In this document: piece after piece, positions 33,559 through 46,270 of the stretch
Layout: each line of letters opens with the position of its first letter
How positions within the stretch are numbered: the stretch's first letter is position 1
Assembly (NCBI GenBank): GCA_900016775.1
Contig: LN890288.1
Location: 310,001 to 374,000, forward strand
Direction of reading: 5' to 3'
From: Serratia symbiotica
GTDB lineage: Bacteria > Pseudomonadota > Gammaproteobacteria > Enterobacterales > Enterobacteriaceae
Length of the DNA stretch: 64,000 bases
The notes under the pieces: generated by a model
Told to the model about the DNA's origin: nothing
Seen by the model: the letters and a program-made list of their open reading frames with translations, nothing else
Database searches by the model: none
Made by a program: the position numbers and the translations under genes

Positions 33559-34914
33559 ATGATACCAGTTTCTCTTGAAAAACTTAAAAAAATATTAAAC
33601 GCTAAATTAGTTGGTGCTAACAATCAAATTATTAATATTACAACAGATACTCGTAATATAGTAGAAAATTGCTTATTTATAGCATTAAAAGGTAAAAATT
33701 TTGACGCACATGATTTTATAAAAGAAGCTAAAACAGCTAGTGCATATCTAGTAAATAGAAAATTAACATTAAATGTACCACAATTAATAGTACAAAATAC
33801 TACTTTAGCATTAGAAACACTTGCTGCTTGGGTTCGTCAACAAGTAAAAACTCGTGTTGTAGCAATAACAGGTTCTTCAGGAAAAACATCAGTAAAAGAA
33901 ATGACTGCTGCTATTCTTAAACAATGTGGAACAGTTCTGTATACTCATGGTAATTATAATAATAATATTGGTGTATCATTAACACTTTTACAATTACAAA
34001 TGAAACATGATTTTGCTGTAATTGAATTAGGTGGTAATCATATTGGTGAAATTGCTTATACTAGTAAATTAACACGTCCTGTTTCTGCTTTAATAAATAA
34101 TTTATCAGCTTCTCATATAGAAGGTTTTGGTTCTATATTACATATAGCTCAAGCGAAATCTGAAATTTTTACTGGTTTGTTAAATAATGGAATAGCAATT
34201 ATTAATTATGACAATAATAATTGGAATCAATGGAAAGATATATTAAATAATAAAATTATATGGCGTTTTTCATTAAAATCTGTAAAAAAAGTAGAGTTTT
34301 TTGCTAAAAATATAAAAATTAATAATAATGGAACACAATTTAAATTATATAGTCCATTTGGTTTTATAAATATTAAATTACCATTATTAGGTTATCATAA
34401 TATAGAAAATGCTTTAGCAGCAACAGCTTTAGCTGTATCAGTAGGTGCTTCTCTTGAAGCAGTTAAAAAAGGTTTAAAAAATATTCGTGCATTATCTGGT
34501 AGAATATTTCCAATTATTTTAGCAACAAATAAATTATTATTAGATGATACTTATAATGCTAATATTGGGTCAATGATTGCTGCTATTAAAGTTCTATCTG
34601 ATATGCCTGGATATAAAATCATGGTAGTCGGTGATATGATGGAATTAGGAGAATATACCGAAATATATCATCGTCAAATAGGTAAAATTATTAGTTCATC
34701 AAATATTGAAAAAATAATTAGTGTTGGTAATTTCAGCAGTATATTAAGTACAGAATGTATTCATGGGGAACATTATAAAAATAAAAAAACTGCAATTATA
34801 CGTATAAAAGAATTACTAATAAAACATAATATAATTACTATATTAATAAAAGGTTCACGTCTATCTAAGATGGAACAAATAGTTTCTGCATTACAGGAGC
34901 AAGTATTATGTTAA
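33559..34914 (+). CDS. murF: UDP-MurNAc-pentapeptide ligase MurF
   Basis: Adds D-Ala-D-Ala to the UDP-MurNAc-tripeptide. The product is 451 residues (E. coli 452). The ATP loop is [21 protein letters not shown] and DDTYNAN in the central and C-terminal domains are also present. It is 8 bases after murE, with AAAGG before the ATG, and overlaps mraY by 7. Confidence 0.96.
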   Translation: MIPVSLEKLKKILNAKLVGANNQIINITTDTRNIVENCLFIALKGKNFDAHDFIKEAKTASAYLVNRKLTLNVPQLIVQNTTLALETLAAWVRQQVKTRVVAITGSSGKTSVKEMTAAILKQCGTVLYTHGNYNNNIGVSLTLLQLQMKHDFAVIELGGNHIGEIAYTSKLTRPVSALINNLSASHIEGFGSILHIAQAKSEIFTGLLNNGIAIINYDNNNWNQWKDILNNKIIWRFSLKSVKKVEFFAKNIKINNNGTQFKLYSPFGFINIKLPLLGYHNIENALAATALAVSVGASLEAVKKGLKNIRALSGRIFPIILATNKLLLDDTYNANIGSMIAAIKVLSDMPGYKIMVVGDMMELGEYTEIYHRQIGKIISSSNIEKIISVGNFSSILSTECIHGEHYKNKKTAIIRIKELLIKHNIITILIKGSRLSKMEQIVSALQEQVLC

Positions 34915-35987
34915 TTTGGTTAGCAGAATATTTAATTAAATATTCTGCAAATTTTTATATTTTTTTTAATTTGATTTTTCGATCAATTAATAGTTTATTT
35001 ACTGCATTATTCATTTCGTTATGGATAGGACCAGGAATAATAAAATATTTACAAAAAATATCTTTTAGTCAAGTTATACGAATTAATGGTCCAAAATCAC
35101 ATTTAAAAAAAAATGGAACACCAACTATGGGAGGTATTATAATTTTAATTTCTATAACTATTTCAATACTTATATGGACTTATTTATCTAATCCATATAT
35201 TTGGTGTATATTATTAGTATTAATAAGTTATGGAATGATAGGATTTATTGATGATTATCGTAAAATAATAAAAAAAAATTCGAAAGGTATTTCAGTATTT
35301 TGGAAATATTTTTGGCAATCAACAATAGCATTAATTACTTCTATTATTATGTATATAATAGGAAAAGAAACAGAAGCTACTAAATTAGTAATACCATTTT
35401 TTAAAGATATTATGCCTTCATTAGGTATTTTTTATATATTATTAACATATTTAGTAATTGTTAGTACTAGTAATGCAGTAAATATTACTGATGGATTAGA
35501 TGGTTTAGTTATTATGCCTATTGTATTTATATCAGCTGGATTTTCATTAATAGCTTGGGAAGTAAGTAATATAGATTTTTCTAATTATTTACATGTTCCT
35601 TACTTTTATTATGCTAGTGAATTAGTTATTGTGTGTACTTCTATTATTGGAGCTGGTCTAGGTTTTTTATGGTTTAATACTTATCCAGCACAAATATTTA
35701 TGGGAGATGTTGGTTCACTTTCATTAGGTGGGATATTAGGAACTATTGCTGTATTATTACGACAAGAATTATTATTAATAATAATGGGTGGTATTTTTGT
35801 ACTTGAAGCGTTATCAGTTATTTTTCAAGTAAGTTTTTTTAAATTACGTGGTCAACGTATTTTTCGTATGGCACCGATTCATCATCATTATGAATTGAAA
35901 AATTGGCCAGAACCACGTATAGTAGTACGTTTTTGGATTATTTCATTAATATTTGTATTAATTGGTTTAATTATATTTAAGGCATGA
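34908..35987 (+). CDS. mraY: Phospho-MurNAc-pentapeptide transferase MraY
   Basis: An inner-membrane enzyme that makes lipid I from UDP-MurNAc-pentapeptide and undecaprenyl phosphate. The product is 359 residues (E. coli 360) with ten predicted membrane helices. The acidic motifs FIDDYRK and NITDGLDGL, the segment FMGDVGSL and the His cluster APIHHHYE are intact. It overlaps murF by 7 bases. Confidence 0.97.
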   Translation: MLIWLAEYLIKYSANFYIFFNLIFRSINSLFTALFISLWIGPGIIKYLQKISFSQVIRINGPKSHLKKNGTPTMGGIIILISITISILIWTYLSNPYIWCILLVLISYGMIGFIDDYRKIIKKNSKGISVFWKYFWQSTIALITSIIMYIIGKETEATKLVIPFFKDIMPSLGIFYILLTYLVIVSTSNAVNITDGLDGLVIMPIVFISAGFSLIAWEVSNIDFSNYLHVPYFYYASELVIVCTSIIGAGLGFLWFNTYPAQIFMGDVGSLSLGGILGTIAVLLRQELLLIIMGGIFVLEALSVIFQVSFFKLRGQRIFRMAPIHHHYELKNWPEPRIVVRFWIISLIFVLIGLIIFKA

Positions 35988-35992
35988 TAATT

Positions 35993-37309
35993 ATGGAAAA
36001 TTATCAAGATAAAAATATTGTTATTATTGGATTAGGACTTACTGGAATGGCTTGTATTGATTTTTTTATAACACGAGGTATAATGCCACGTGTTATGGAT
36101 ACTCGAATTTCACCAAAAATAATAAATATATTACCAAAAAATTTAGAATATCATTTAGGTAGTTTAAATGAAGAATGGATACTTAAAGCAAATTTAATTA
36201 TTGTTAGTCCAAGTATTACACTAACTATACCAATATTACAAAAAGCAATAAAAAATGGTATAGAAATTATTAGTGAGATTGAATTATTTTGTAGAGAAGC
36301 GAAATCTCCTATTATAGCTATTACAGGAACTAATGGTAAAAGTACTGTAACTACATTAGTAGGAGAAATGGCAAAAGCTGCTAAATTATCAGTAGGTATT
36401 GGTGGAAATATTGGTTTACCTGCATTAAAATTATTAAATAAAAAATATCAACTTTATGTTATTGAATTATCAAGTTTTCAACTTGAAACTACTTATAGTT
36501 TAAAAGCTATAGCTACAATATTAAATATTACTGAAGATCATACAGATCGTTATCCTCTAGGTTTAAAACAATATCGTAATGCTAAATTGCGAATTTATAA
36601 AAATGCAAATATATGTGTAATTAATGCTAATGATAAATTAACTTTTCCTATTTTTAATAAAAAAATACATTGTGTTAGTTTTGGTATTAATACAAGTGAT
36701 TATAATTTAAGTTGTAAAAAAAATAATATTTGGTTAAAAATATATAATAAAAAAATATTAAATACTAATAAATTAAAATTATTTGGTTATCATAATTATA
36801 TTAATGCTTTAGCAGCATTAGCATTAGCTGATGCAGCTAAAATTCCTCGTATATTTAGTCTAAAAGCACTTAGTAAGTTTACTGGTTTACCACATCGTTT
36901 TCAACAAGTATGGGAACATAATAATATACGTTGGATTAATGATTCTAAATCTACTAATATTAGTAGTACTAAAGCAGCACTAAATAATTTAAAAATAAAA
37001 GGTATAATACATCTTTTATTAGGAGGTGATAGAAAATCTGCAGATTTTTCTTCATTGATACCATATTTAACAAAAAATAATATACGTATATATTGCTTTG
37101 GTTTTGATGGTCCATATTTATCAAAATTAGTTCCAAAAACAACTATTTTAACAGAAACTTTAGAACAATCAATACATATTATTATTTCTCGAGTTAAACC
37201 TGGAGATATAGTATTATTATCACCAGCTTGTGCTAGTTTTGATCAATTTAAAAATTTTGAAATGCGTGGTGATAGTTTTACTTATATGGCTAAGGAATTT
37301 AGTAAATGA
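35993..37309 (+). CDS. murD: UDP-MurNAc-L-alanine:D-glutamate ligase MurD
   Basis: Adds D-glutamate to UDP-MurNAc-L-Ala. I prefer the ATG at 35993 (MENYQDKN). It gives 438 residues, exactly the E. coli length, aligns with its N-terminus and has AAGG 10 bases upstream. An in-frame ATG at 35984 overlaps the mraY stop but sits only one base from that AAGG. The ATP loop is [11 protein letters not shown], and the C-terminal [16 protein letters not shown] is intact. It overlaps ftsW by 4 bases. Confidence 0.95.
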   Translation: MENYQDKNIVIIGLGLTGMACIDFFITRGIMPRVMDTRISPKIINILPKNLEYHLGSLNEEWILKANLIIVSPSITLTIPILQKAIKNGIEIISEIELFCREAKSPIIAITGTNGKSTVTTLVGEMAKAAKLSVGIGGNIGLPALKLLNKKYQLYVIELSSFQLETTYSLKAIATILNITEDHTDRYPLGLKQYRNAKLRIYKNANICVINANDKLTFPIFNKKIHCVSFGINTSDYNLSCKKNNIWLKIYNKKILNTNKLKLFGYHNYINALAALALADAAKIPRIFSLKALSKFTGLPHRFQQVWEHNNIRWINDSKSTNISSTKAALNNLKIKGIIHLLLGGDRKSADFSSLIPYLTKNNIRIYCFGFDGPYLSKLVPKTTILTETLEQSIHIIISRVKPGDIVLLSPACASFDQFKNFEMRGDSFTYMAKEFSK

Positions 37310-38511
37310 AACTAAAATTTTTTAGTTTTAAATTTAAAATATGGATAAAAAATTATATAATAAACTTACATGAAAATTCTATATATTCAATATATGATAA
37401 TACATTATTATGGTTAACAATTGGATTAATAATTATTGGTTTGATAATGATAACATCAGCTTCAATGCCGATTAGTGAACATTTAACAGGTGATCCTTTT
37501 TTATTTACTAAACGTAATATATTATATCTTATTTTAGCTTTTTTTTTATCTATAATAACATTACAAATTCCAATGATAATATGGCAAAATTATAGTAATA
37601 TAATGATTTTTATATCAATAATTATGCTAATATTTGTATTAATAATTAGTAATTATACAAATGGAGCGTCACGTTGGATTATATTAGGCTCATTACATAT
37701 TCAACCAAGTGAGTTATCTAAACTTTCTTTATTTTGTTATTTATCAAATTATTTAGCACGTAAAATTAAAGAAATACGTCATAATTTTTGGGATTTTTTA
37801 AAACCTATTGGAGTAATGTTAATTTTATCAATTTTATTATTAATACAACCTGATCTTGGAACTGTAATAGTATTATTTATTACTACATTAGCTATTTTGT
37901 TTTTAGCAGGAGTAAAAATATGGCAATTTTTATCAATTATTAGTTTAGGTTTATTTAGTGTAATATTATTAATTATAAAAGAACCTTATCGTATTCAACG
38001 AGTAATTTCTTTTTGGAATCCTTGGATAAATAAATTTGGTAGTGGATATCAATTAACTCAATCATTAATGGCATTTGGTCGTGGTAAATTATTAGGAGAA
38101 GGATTAGGTAATTCAATACAAAAATTAGAATATTTACCAGAAGCACATACTGATTTTATTTTTTCAATTATAGGTGAAGAATTAGGTTATATTGGTGTAT
38201 TTTTTATATTATGGATGATATTTTTTATTGCTTTTCGTGCAATGTCTATTGGTTATTACGCTTTATTAATTAATCAAAAATTTTCTGGTTTTTTAGCTTG
38301 TTCTATTGGTATATGGTTTAGTTTACAAACACTTATTAATGTAGGTGCTGTAGGTGGTTTATTACCTACTAAAGGGTTAACATTACCATTAATTAGTTAT
38401 GGTGGTTCAAGTTTTGTTGTTATGTTAACAGCTATTGTATTATTATTACGTATTGATTATGAGACTCGTATTACAAAAGTACAAGCATTTATAAAGAAAA
38501 AAAATGAATAA
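37306..38511 (+). CDS. ftsW: Septal peptidoglycan glycosyltransferase FtsW
   Basis: A SEDS-family polymerase that works with FtsI at the septum. The product is 401 residues (E. coli 414) with ten predicted membrane helices. [25 protein letters not shown] (here [18 protein letters not shown]), the catalytic-loop region [11 protein letters not shown] and [13 protein letters not shown] are conserved. The cytoplasmic N-terminus is shortened. It overlaps murD by 4 and murG by 8 bases. Confidence 0.96.
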   Translation: MKLKFFSFKFKIWIKNYIINLHENSIYSIYDNTLLWLTIGLIIIGLIMITSASMPISEHLTGDPFLFTKRNILYLILAFFLSIITLQIPMIIWQNYSNIMIFISIIMLIFVLIISNYTNGASRWIILGSLHIQPSELSKLSLFCYLSNYLARKIKEIRHNFWDFLKPIGVMLILSILLLIQPDLGTVIVLFITTLAILFLAGVKIWQFLSIISLGLFSVILLIIKEPYRIQRVISFWNPWINKFGSGYQLTQSLMAFGRGKLLGEGLGNSIQKLEYLPEAHTDFIFSIIGEELGYIGVFFILWMIFFIAFRAMSIGYYALLINQKFSGFLACSIGIWFSLQTLINVGAVGGLLPTKGLTLPLISYGGSSFVVMLTAIVLLLRIDYETRITKVQAFIKKKNE

Positions 38512-39571
38512 AAAATCTACAAAACGTTTAATGATAATGGCTGGAGGAACTGGTGGACATATTTTTCCAGGAATAGTAATAGCACATTATTTAATAAAAA
38601 AAAATTGGAACATACGATGGATTGGTACTATAGATAGAATAGAAGCGGATTTAGTACCAAAAAATGGTATTAAAATTAGTTTTATTAATATTTCTAGTTT
38701 ACGTGGAAAAAAAATAAAACATAAATTATATACATTATTTAATATTTATAAAGCTATTAAACAAGCTAAATTAATTATAAATCAATTTCAACCAAATGTA
38801 GTACTTTGTATGGGAGGATATGTTTCTGGTCCTAGTGGATTAGCAGCATGGCTTTGTGGAATTCCAATTGTATTACATGAACAAAATAGTGTTGCTGGTT
38901 TTACAAACAAATGTCTATCTTATTTTGCTAAAACAATATTACAAGCTTTTCCTGGTGCTTTTTCAAATGCGAAAGTAGTAGGAAATCCATTACGTGATGA
39001 TATTTTATCTCTTAAAACACCTAATGAACGTTTTTCAGGACGAACTGGACCAATTCGTATTCTTGTAATGGGTGGTAGTCAAGGAGCTCAAATATTAAAT
39101 CAAGAAGTTGTTAAAATTGCAAAATATTTAGGTAATACTATTACACTTTGGCATCAAGTAGGTCAAGGTTCGTTGACAAAAATATTATTTGAATATAAAA
39201 AAATAGGACAAAAACAACATAAAGTCACTGAATTTATTGATGATATAGCTTCTGCTTATACTTGGGCAGATATAGTAATTTGTAGATCTGGTGCACTTAC
39301 TGTTAGTGAAATTACTGCAGTAGGTTTACCAGCAATTTTTGTACCATTTCAACATAAAGATCGTCAACAATATTGGAATGCTTTACCATTAGAAAAAGCT
39401 GGTGTAGCTAAAATTATAGAACAATCAAAATTTAAAGCTAATATAGTATGTAAATTATTAAAAAATTGGAAACGTCCAATTTTATTAGATATGGCTAAAA
39501 AATCATATTTAATAACTAAATCAAATTCTACATTACATATTATAAAAGAATTAATACAAGCTGCAAAATAA
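38504..39571 (+). CDS. murG: UDP-GlcNAc:lipid I GlcNAc transferase MurG
   Basis: Makes lipid II at the cytoplasmic face of the membrane. The product is 355 residues, as in E. coli. The G-loops [10 protein letters not shown] and GGSQGAQ, the donor-site segment [10 protein letters not shown] and [13 protein letters not shown] are all intact. It overlaps ftsW by 8 bases. An 80-base gap with a GAGG site separates it from murC. Confidence 0.96.
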   Translation: MNKKSTKRLMIMAGGTGGHIFPGIVIAHYLIKKNWNIRWIGTIDRIEADLVPKNGIKISFINISSLRGKKIKHKLYTLFNIYKAIKQAKLIINQFQPNVVLCMGGYVSGPSGLAAWLCGIPIVLHEQNSVAGFTNKCLSYFAKTILQAFPGAFSNAKVVGNPLRDDILSLKTPNERFSGRTGPIRILVMGGSQGAQILNQEVVKIAKYLGNTITLWHQVGQGSLTKILFEYKKIGQKQHKVTEFIDDIASAYTWADIVICRSGALTVSEITAVGLPAIFVPFQHKDRQQYWNALPLEKAGVAKIIEQSKFKANIVCKLLKNWKRPILLDMAKKSYLITKSNSTLHIIKELIQAAK

Positions 39572-39651
39572 AATATTAAAATATTAATATATTTAATTAA
39601 TATTTAATATATAAATAAAGCTCTAAAACCATATATGGATTAGAGGAAATA

Positions 39652-42033
39652 ATGAATATAAAACCATTAAAAAAAATACATATTTTAATACCTAAAATGC
39701 GAAATATTAAACATATACATTTTATTGGTATTGGAGGTGTTGGAATGGGTGGTATAGCTGAAATATTAGTTAATGAAGGTTATAAAATTAGTGGATCTGA
39801 TTTATCATCTAATTTCATAATTAAAAAATTAAGTAAAATTGGAGTAATAATTTATTTAAATCATTGTTCAGAAAATATTTTAAATGCAAACGTAATAGTA
39901 ATATCTAGTGCTATTCCTAATAATAATCCAGAAATTATTGCTGCTCGTAAAGCATGTATTCCTATCATTCATCGAGCTGAAATGTTAGCAGAATTAATGC
40001 GTTTTCGTTATGGTATTGCAATTTCTGGTACACATGGTAAAACTACTACAACAGCAATTATATCAAGTATTTATACTGAAGCTGGTTTAAATCCAACATT
40101 TATTAACGGTGGATTAATAAAATCAATTAAAACTAATGCTAAATTAGGATCCAGTAATTATTTAATTGTAGAAGCTGATGAAAGTGATGCATCTTTTTTA
40201 CATTTAAAACCAATAGTAAGTATTGTTACCAATATTGAAGCTGATCATATGGATACTTATAAAAAAAATTTTGAAAATCTTAAAAAAACTTTTATAAATT
40301 TTTTACATAATCTTCCATTTTATGGTTATGCTATCATATGTATTGATGATCCTGTCTTAAAAGAATTATTACCATATATTAATCGTCATATAATTACTTA
40401 TGGTTTTAATTCTAATTCTGATGTATATATTACAAATTATTATCAATTAGGATATCAAGGATATTTTACTTTACATAGAAAAAATAAACCACAAATTATG
40501 GTAACTATTAATATACCAGGAAAACATAATGCATTAAATGCAGCAGCAGCAATAATATTAGCAACTGAAGAAGGTATTCATGATAAATATATTTTACATG
40601 CATTAAAAAATTTTCAAGGTATAACAAGACGTTTTGATTATCTTGGTAAATTTTCAATTTCTTCAATAAATAATAATATAAAAAATGTAATATTAATAGA
40701 TGATTATGGACATCATCCTACTGAAATTAATGTAACGTTAAAAACAGTTAGACATTGTTGGCCTAACAAACGTTTAGTTATGATTTTTCAACCTCATCGT
40801 TATACACGTACTCGTGATTTATATTATCAATTTATTGATACTTTATCAAAAGTAGATGTATTGTTAATGCTAGAGATATATGATGCAGGTGAAATACCTA
40901 TCTCTGGAATAAATAGTTATGAACTATGTAAAAATATTCGTAAACATAGTAAATTAAATCCAATTTTAATTTCTGATATTAATAATACACAAGAAATATT
41001 AATGAAATTATTAAAAACAAATGATTTATTATTAATTCAAGGTGCTGGTAATATAAGTAAAATAGCTCAAAAGTTAGCGAAATTAATACCACAAAAAAAA
41101 AATAAAAATATTATAAATGATAAAGTTGCCGTATTATTAGGTGGTACATCTTCTGAACGTGAAATTTCATTAAAATCTGGTACTGCTATATTAACTGGAT
41201 TACAAGAAATTGGTATAAATGCTTATGGCATTGATCCATATAATTTTCCAATAACTCAATTAAAAACTCAAGGATTTACTAAAGTTTTTATTGCATTACA
41301 TGGAAAAGGTGGTGAAGATGGTACTATACAAGGTATGTTAGAATTTCTTAATATACCTTACACTGGTAGTGGTGTTATGGCATCGGCATTAAGTATGGAT
41401 AAATGGCGAAGTAAGATATTATGGAAATTTATGGGTTTACCAGTAGCACCTTATATAAGTTTAAATAAAAAACAAATTATAAACAAAGAAAATGTAATAT
41501 TGTTGAACAATATTAAAAAAATTGGTTTACCATTAATTGTTAAACCTAATCAATCAGGTTCTAGTATTGGTATAACAAAAGTTTTTAAAAATGAGATACT
41601 TGAAAAAGCTATAATAAAAGCTTTTTCTTATGATAATAGAATTATTATAGAAAAATGTTTAAGTGGTCCAGAATATACTGTATCAATATTAGGTAAACAA
41701 GTACTACCATCTATTCGCATTCAACCATCTGGTGTATTATATGATTATAATGCAAAATATATATCAAATGATACTAAATATTTTTGTCCAAGTGGTCTTA
41801 ATAAAATACAAGAAAAAGAAATAAAAAAATTAGCATTATGCGCTTATAATGCATTAGATTGTCGTGGATTTGGACGTGTAGATATTATGAAAGATAATGA
41901 TGATAAATTTTATTTACTTGAAATAAATACTTCTCCAGGTATGACTAGTAGTAGTCTTATGCCTATGGCAGCACGTCAATTTGGAATAAATTTTAAAGAA
42001 CTTATATTAAAAATTTTTTTATTAATTAAATAA
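39652..42033 (+). CDS. murC-ddl: Fused MurC ligase and D-Ala-D-Ala ligase (MurC-Ddl)
   Basis: One 793-codon frame covers two enzymes that are separate in enterics. Residues 1 to about 483 are UDP-MurNAc:L-alanine ligase ([15 protein letters not shown] loop [19 protein letters not shown]). Residues from about 488 are D-Ala-D-Ala ligase ([42 protein letters not shown]). Combined length equals MurC (491) plus DdlB (306) of E. coli less a few. At the joint an A10 run spans 41093-41102, and the codon where DdlB would start is ATA (41113-41115), not ATG. An 11-A or 9-A transcript would stop a few codons later and give MurC alone. Ddl therefore seems to be made only as a fusion. Chlamydiae carry a comparable fusion. 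Confidence 0.93.
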   Translation: MNIKPLKKIHILIPKMRNIKHIHFIGIGGVGMGGIAEILVNEGYKISGSDLSSNFIIKKLSKIGVIIYLNHCSENILNANVIVISSAIPNNNPEIIAARKACIPIIHRAEMLAELMRFRYGIAISGTHGKTTTTAIISSIYTEAGLNPTFINGGLIKSIKTNAKLGSSNYLIVEADESDASFLHLKPIVSIVTNIEADHMDTYKKNFENLKKTFINFLHNLPFYGYAIICIDDPVLKELLPYINRHIITYGFNSNSDVYITNYYQLGYQGYFTLHRKNKPQIMVTINIPGKHNALNAAAAIILATEEGIHDKYILHALKNFQGITRRFDYLGKFSISSINNNIKNVILIDDYGHHPTEINVTLKTVRHCWPNKRLVMIFQPHRYTRTRDLYYQFIDTLSKVDVLLMLEIYDAGEIPISGINSYELCKNIRKHSKLNPILISDINNTQEILMKLLKTNDLLLIQGAGNISKIAQKLAKLIPQKKNKNIINDKVAVLLGGTSSEREISLKSGTAILTGLQEIGINAYGIDPYNFPITQLKTQGFTKVFIALHGKGGEDGTIQGMLEFLNIPYTGSGVMASALSMDKWRSKILWKFMGLPVAPYISLNKKQIINKENVILLNNIKKIGLPLIVKPNQSGSSIGITKVFKNEILEKAIIKAFSYDNRIIIEKCLSGPEYTVSILGKQVLPSIRIQPSGVLYDYNAKYISNDTKYFCPSGLNKIQEKEIKKLALCAYNALDCRGFGRVDIMKDNDDKFYLLEINTSPGMTSSSLMPMAARQFGINFKELILKIFLLIK

Positions 42034-42034
42034 T

Positions 42035-42850
42035 ATGAATCAAGCTGTTTTTAATATACATAATAATAAAATTAATAAAAAAATATATTATAATATTAAA
42101 CTACAAATAATAGGAATTTTATTATTTTTAATAATATTAGGAATAATGATATGGTACGGATTAGTAATATTTAACTGGATGAAAAATGATAATCATCAAC
42201 CATTTTTACAATTAATCATAACAGGAGAGCGTTATTATACTACTAATGATGACATTCGTGACTTAATTTTAAAACTAAATAAACCATTAACATTTATGAA
42301 ACAAGATATTTATGCTATACAAAAACAAATTCAAAAATTACCATGGATTAAACATATTAGTATACGTAAAAAATGGCCAAATGAATTAAAAATTCATTTA
42401 GTAGAATATACACCTGTTGTGTATTGGAATGATATTTATAAAATAGATATTAATGGGATTTCTTTTAAAGAACCAAAAGCATGGGTGAATAAAAAAACAC
42501 TACCTTTTCTTTATGGTCCTAAAGGTAGTGAAAAAGAAGTATTAGAAGGTTATCGTATTATGAATAATATGTTACATTCTAAAAACTATATATTAAAAAC
42601 AGTACTAATGAGGACACGTCATTCTTGGCAATTAACTTTAGATAATAATGCTAAATTAGAATTAGGACGTAATAATTATATAAATCGTTTACAACGATTT
42701 ATTGATCTCTATCCTATATTACAACAAAAAGAAAAAATAGAAAAAAAACGCATTAGTTATATAGATTTACGTTATGAATCAGGCGCCTCAGTAATTTGGG
42801 TTCCAGTACTTATTCATTCATTCATACCTGATACTCAACAAAAAAAATAA
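42035..42850 (+). CDS. ftsQ: Cell division protein FtsQ
   Basis: A bitopic divisome protein that binds FtsB and FtsL. The product is 271 residues (E. coli 276). A short cytoplasmic N-terminus and one membrane helix (about 25-48) are followed by a POTRA domain (ITGERYYTTNDDI, LPWIKHISIRKKWPNELKIHLVE) and the beta domain. It starts one base after the murC-ddl stop. Confidence 0.95.
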   Translation: MNQAVFNIHNNKINKKIYYNIKLQIIGILLFLIILGIMIWYGLVIFNWMKNDNHQPFLQLIITGERYYTTNDDIRDLILKLNKPLTFMKQDIYAIQKQIQKLPWIKHISIRKKWPNELKIHLVEYTPVVYWNDIYKIDINGISFKEPKAWVNKKTLPFLYGPKGSEKEVLEGYRIMNNMLHSKNYILKTVLMRTRHSWQLTLDNNAKLELGRNNYINRLQRFIDLYPILQQKEKIEKKRISYIDLRYESGASVIWVPVLIHSFIPDTQQKK

Positions 42851-42880
42851 TCAATAATAGAATCAGGCACAAGTAAAATA

Positions 42881-44137
42881 ATGATTAAATCAACAGATAA
42901 AAAACTTATAGTTGGATTAGAAATTGGAACTACAAAAGTTTCTTTAATAATAGGAGAAATTTTACTTGATGGTATAATTAATATTATTGGAGTAGGTAAA
43001 TGTCAATCACGTGGTATGAATAAAGGTGATATTAATGATTTAGAATCAATAATAAAATGTGTTCAATCTTCGATTGAGCAAGCTGAAATAATGGCAGATT
43101 GTCAAATATCTTCAGTATATCTTTCATTATCAGGAAAACATATTCATTGTCAAAATGAAATAGGAATAGCTCCTATTTCAGAAGAAACAGTTACTAAAGA
43201 AGATGTAGAAAACGTAGTACATACTGCGAAATCAGTACGTATTCATGATGAACATCGTATTTTACATGTTATACCTCAAGAATATACAATTGATTATCAA
43301 AATGGTATAAAAAATCCTATAGGGTTATCTGGTATGCGTATGCAAGCCAAAGTTCATCTTATTACTTGCCATAATGATATGGCAAAAAATATTATTAAAT
43401 CAGTAGAACGTTGTGGTATAAAAGTAGATCAACTTATTTTTTCTGGTTTAGCAAGTAGTTATGCAATATTGACTGATGATGAACGTGAATTAGGTGTTTG
43501 TGTAGTAGATATAGGTGGTGGTACTATGGATATGGTGGTATATACTAATAATGCATTACGTTATACTAAAGTATTCCCTTATGCTGGAAATATTGTAACT
43601 AATGATATTTCTTATGCTTTTGGAATATCACCATCTGATTCAGAAATAATTAAAGTACAACACGGTTGTGCACTATGTTCAATTATTAGTAAAGATGAAA
43701 ATGTAGAAGTACCTAGTATTAGAGGACGTCCTGCATCTAGTTTACAAAGACAAATATTAGCTGAAGTTATTGAACCACGATATAAAGAATTATTTCATCT
43801 TATTAATAATGAAATATTAAAATTACAAGAGAAATTACAACAACAAGGATTAAAACATCAATTATCAGCAGGTATTGTTTTAACTGGTGGCGCTACTAAA
43901 ATTGATGGTTTAATATCTTGTGCGCAACAAGTATTTCATATTCCAGTACGTATTGGAAAACCTATTAATATAACTAGTGTAATTGATTATATACAAGAAC
44001 CTTATTATTCTACAGTAATAGGTCTTTTACATTATGGAAAAGAATATTATTTAAATAATGACATATCAATAAAACAATATACTTCAGTAGGTAATTGGTT
44101 TAAACGTATTAATAATTGGTTTAAAAAAGAATTTTAA
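42881..44137 (+). CDS. ftsA: Cell division protein FtsA
   Basis: An actin-like ATPase that tethers FtsZ to the membrane. The product is 418 residues (E. coli 420). The phosphate loops GLEIGTTKV and VVDIGGGTMDM and the adenosine motif LTGGATKIDGL are intact. The C-terminal amphipathic helix (NWFKRINNWFKKEF) that binds the membrane is retained. It lies between ftsQ and ftsZ. Confidence 0.97.
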   Translation: MIKSTDKKLIVGLEIGTTKVSLIIGEILLDGIINIIGVGKCQSRGMNKGDINDLESIIKCVQSSIEQAEIMADCQISSVYLSLSGKHIHCQNEIGIAPISEETVTKEDVENVVHTAKSVRIHDEHRILHVIPQEYTIDYQNGIKNPIGLSGMRMQAKVHLITCHNDMAKNIIKSVERCGIKVDQLIFSGLASSYAILTDDERELGVCVVDIGGGTMDMVVYTNNALRYTKVFPYAGNIVTNDISYAFGISPSDSEIIKVQHGCALCSIISKDENVEVPSIRGRPASSLQRQILAEVIEPRYKELFHLINNEILKLQEKLQQQGLKHQLSAGIVLTGGATKIDGLISCAQQVFHIPVRIGKPINITSVIDYIQEPYYSTVIGLLHYGKEYYLNNDISIKQYTSVGNWFKRINNWFKKEF

Positions 44138-44162
44138 TATTTAATTAAAATAAGGAAAAATT

Positions 44163-45305
44163 ATGTCAGAATCCATAGAATTAACTAATGATGCAATAAT
44201 TAAAGTTATTGGTGTTGGTGGAGGCGGGGGTAATGCAGTTGAGTATATGGTACGAGAACGTATTGAAGGTGTTGAATTTTTTGCTATTAATACAGATGCA
44301 CAAGCACTTCGTAAAACAGAAGTGAATCAAACTATTCAGATTGGTAATACTATTACGAAAGGTTTAGGAGCAGGTGCTAATCCAGAAGTAGGTCGTAATT
44401 CAGCAGAAGAAGATCGTGAGGCTTTACATAAAGCATTAAATGGTGCAGATATGGTATTTATTGCAGCTGGAATGGGAGGTGGTACGGGTACAGGTGCAGC
44501 ACCAGTAGTAGCTTCAGTAGCTAAAGATTTAGGTATTCTTACTGTAGCTGTAGTAACTAAACCATTTAGTTTTGAAGGAAAAAAACGTATGGTTTTTGCT
44601 GAACAAGGAATTGCTGAATTATCAAAATATGTAGATTCTTTAATTACTATACCTAATGATAAATTATTAAAAGTATTAGGTCGAGGTATCTCGCTTTTAG
44701 ATGCATTTAGTGCAGCAAATAATGTATTAAGAGGTGCAGTACAAGGAATTGCTGAATTAATTACTAGACCAGGTTTAATGAATGTAGATTTTGCTGATGT
44801 ACGTACTGTAATGTCTGAAATGGGTTATGCTATGATGGGTTCTGGCATTTCTTGCGGTGAAGATCGTGCTGAAGAATCAGCTAAGATAGCTATTTCTAGT
44901 CCATTATTAGAAGATATTGATTTATCCGGTGCTCGCGGTGTATTAGTAAATATTACTGCTGGTTTTGATTTAAGATTAGATGAATTTGAAACTGTTGGTA
45001 ATACTATTCGCGCTTTTGCTTCAGATAATGCTACTGTAGTAATTGGTACTTCATTAGATCCAGAAATGAAAGATGAATTACGTGTTACAGTAGTAGCAAC
45101 TGGTATAGGTATGGATAAACGACCTACAATAACTTTAGTTACTAATAAACAAACTAATCAAAATATCATAAATAATCATTATCAACAACATAAAATGTCA
45201 TCATTACAACAAGCAATAAAAACAAATACAACAATGAATGATCAAAATATGCAACAAAATAAAGAACAGGATTATCTTGATATTCCTGCTTTTTTACGTA
45301 AGTAA
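44163..45305 (+). CDS. ftsZ: Cell division protein FtsZ
   Basis: A tubulin-like GTPase forming the cytokinetic ring. The product is 380 residues (E. coli 383). The tubulin signature [10 protein letters not shown] and the N-terminal [10 protein letters not shown] are intact. The variable linker is N/Q-rich. The C-terminal binding peptide [11 protein letters not shown] for FtsA and ZipA is present, only the final three residues of the E. coli protein being absent. Base composition is visibly less AT-drifted than in its neighbours. TAAGGA precedes the ATG. Confidence 0.97.
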   Translation: MSESIELTNDAIIKVIGVGGGGGNAVEYMVRERIEGVEFFAINTDAQALRKTEVNQTIQIGNTITKGLGAGANPEVGRNSAEEDREALHKALNGADMVFIAAGMGGGTGTGAAPVVASVAKDLGILTVAVVTKPFSFEGKKRMVFAEQGIAELSKYVDSLITIPNDKLLKVLGRGISLLDAFSAANNVLRGAVQGIAELITRPGLMNVDFADVRTVMSEMGYAMMGSGISCGEDRAEESAKIAISSPLLEDIDLSGARGVLVNITAGFDLRLDEFETVGNTIRAFASDNATVVIGTSLDPEMKDELRVTVVATGIGMDKRPTITLVTNKQTNQNIINNHYQQHKMSSLQQAIKTNTTMNDQNMQQNKEQDYLDIPAFLRK

Positions 45306-45323
45306 AATATTAAAAAAAATAAA

Positions 45324-46241
45324 ATGATAATTAAACAAAGAACATTAAAACGTATCATTAAAACAACAGGTATTGGTTTACATACAGGGAAAAAGGTTAC
45401 ATTAACAATGTTTCCTGCAAAATCTGATACTGGGATTATTTATCGTCGAATTGATCTCAATCCACCTGTTAATTTTGTAATTAACACACAATTAATACCT
45501 AATACTGTTTTATGTACTTGTTTAATAAATGCACATAATGTACGTATTTCTACTATAGAACATTTAAATGCTGCATTAGCTGGATTGGGTATAGATAATA
45601 TTATTATTAATGTTGATTCTGAAGAAATTCCTATTATGGATGGTAGTGCAAGTCCATTTGTATTTCTATTGCTGGATGCTGGTATAAAAGAATTAAAATC
45701 TGCAAAAAAATTTTTACGTATTAAAGATTATGTAAGAGTGGAAGATGGAGATAAATGGGCAACATTATCCCCATATAAAGGATTTTTTTTAGATTTTACT
45801 ATTGATTTTAATCATCCAGCTATAGATATAAATACTCAACGATATTTTTTTAATTTTTCTATAAATTCATTTATTACAAAAATTAGTAGAGCACGTACTT
45901 TTGGTTTTTTACGTGATATTAAACAATTACGATCTCGTGGTTTAGCTTTAGGTGGTAATTTTAATTGCTCTATTATAATAAATGATTATCAAGTTTTAAA
46001 CAAAAATGGTTTACGTTTTAAAGATGAATTTGTACGTCATAAATTATTAGATGCTATTGGTGATTTATTTATGTGTGGACATAATATTATTGGTGCATTT
46101 ACTGCTTATAAATCAGGACATTCATTAAATAATAAATTATTACAAACTGTTTTAGCTAATAAAAAATCATGGGAATATATTACAAGTTATAATGATATAG
46201 AAATATCATCAATTTTTACAATACCTGATATTGTAATATAA
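45324..46241 (+). CDS. lpxC: UDP-3-O-acyl-GlcNAc deacetylase LpxC
   Basis: A zinc deacetylase that commits to lipid A synthesis. The product is 305 residues, as in E. coli. The zinc and catalytic residues lie in [16 protein letters not shown] and [14 protein letters not shown], and the PIMDGSA motif is present. It closes the cluster 19 bases after ftsZ and is convergent with the broken dciA. Its presence suggests an outer membrane with some form of lipid A, but the later lpx genes are not in view. Confidence 0.97.
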   Translation: MIIKQRTLKRIIKTTGIGLHTGKKVTLTMFPAKSDTGIIYRRIDLNPPVNFVINTQLIPNTVLCTCLINAHNVRISTIEHLNAALAGLGIDNIIINVDSEEIPIMDGSASPFVFLLLDAGIKELKSAKKFLRIKDYVRVEDGDKWATLSPYKGFFLDFTIDFNHPAIDINTQRYFFNFSINSFITKISRARTFGFLRDIKQLRSRGLALGGNFNCSIIINDYQVLNKNGLRFKDEFVRHKLLDAIGDLFMCGHNIIGAFTAYKSGHSLNNKLLQTVLANKKSWEYITSYNDIEISSIFTIPDIVI

Positions 46242-46270
46242 AAAATATTTTTATAAATTCATCATAAAAA

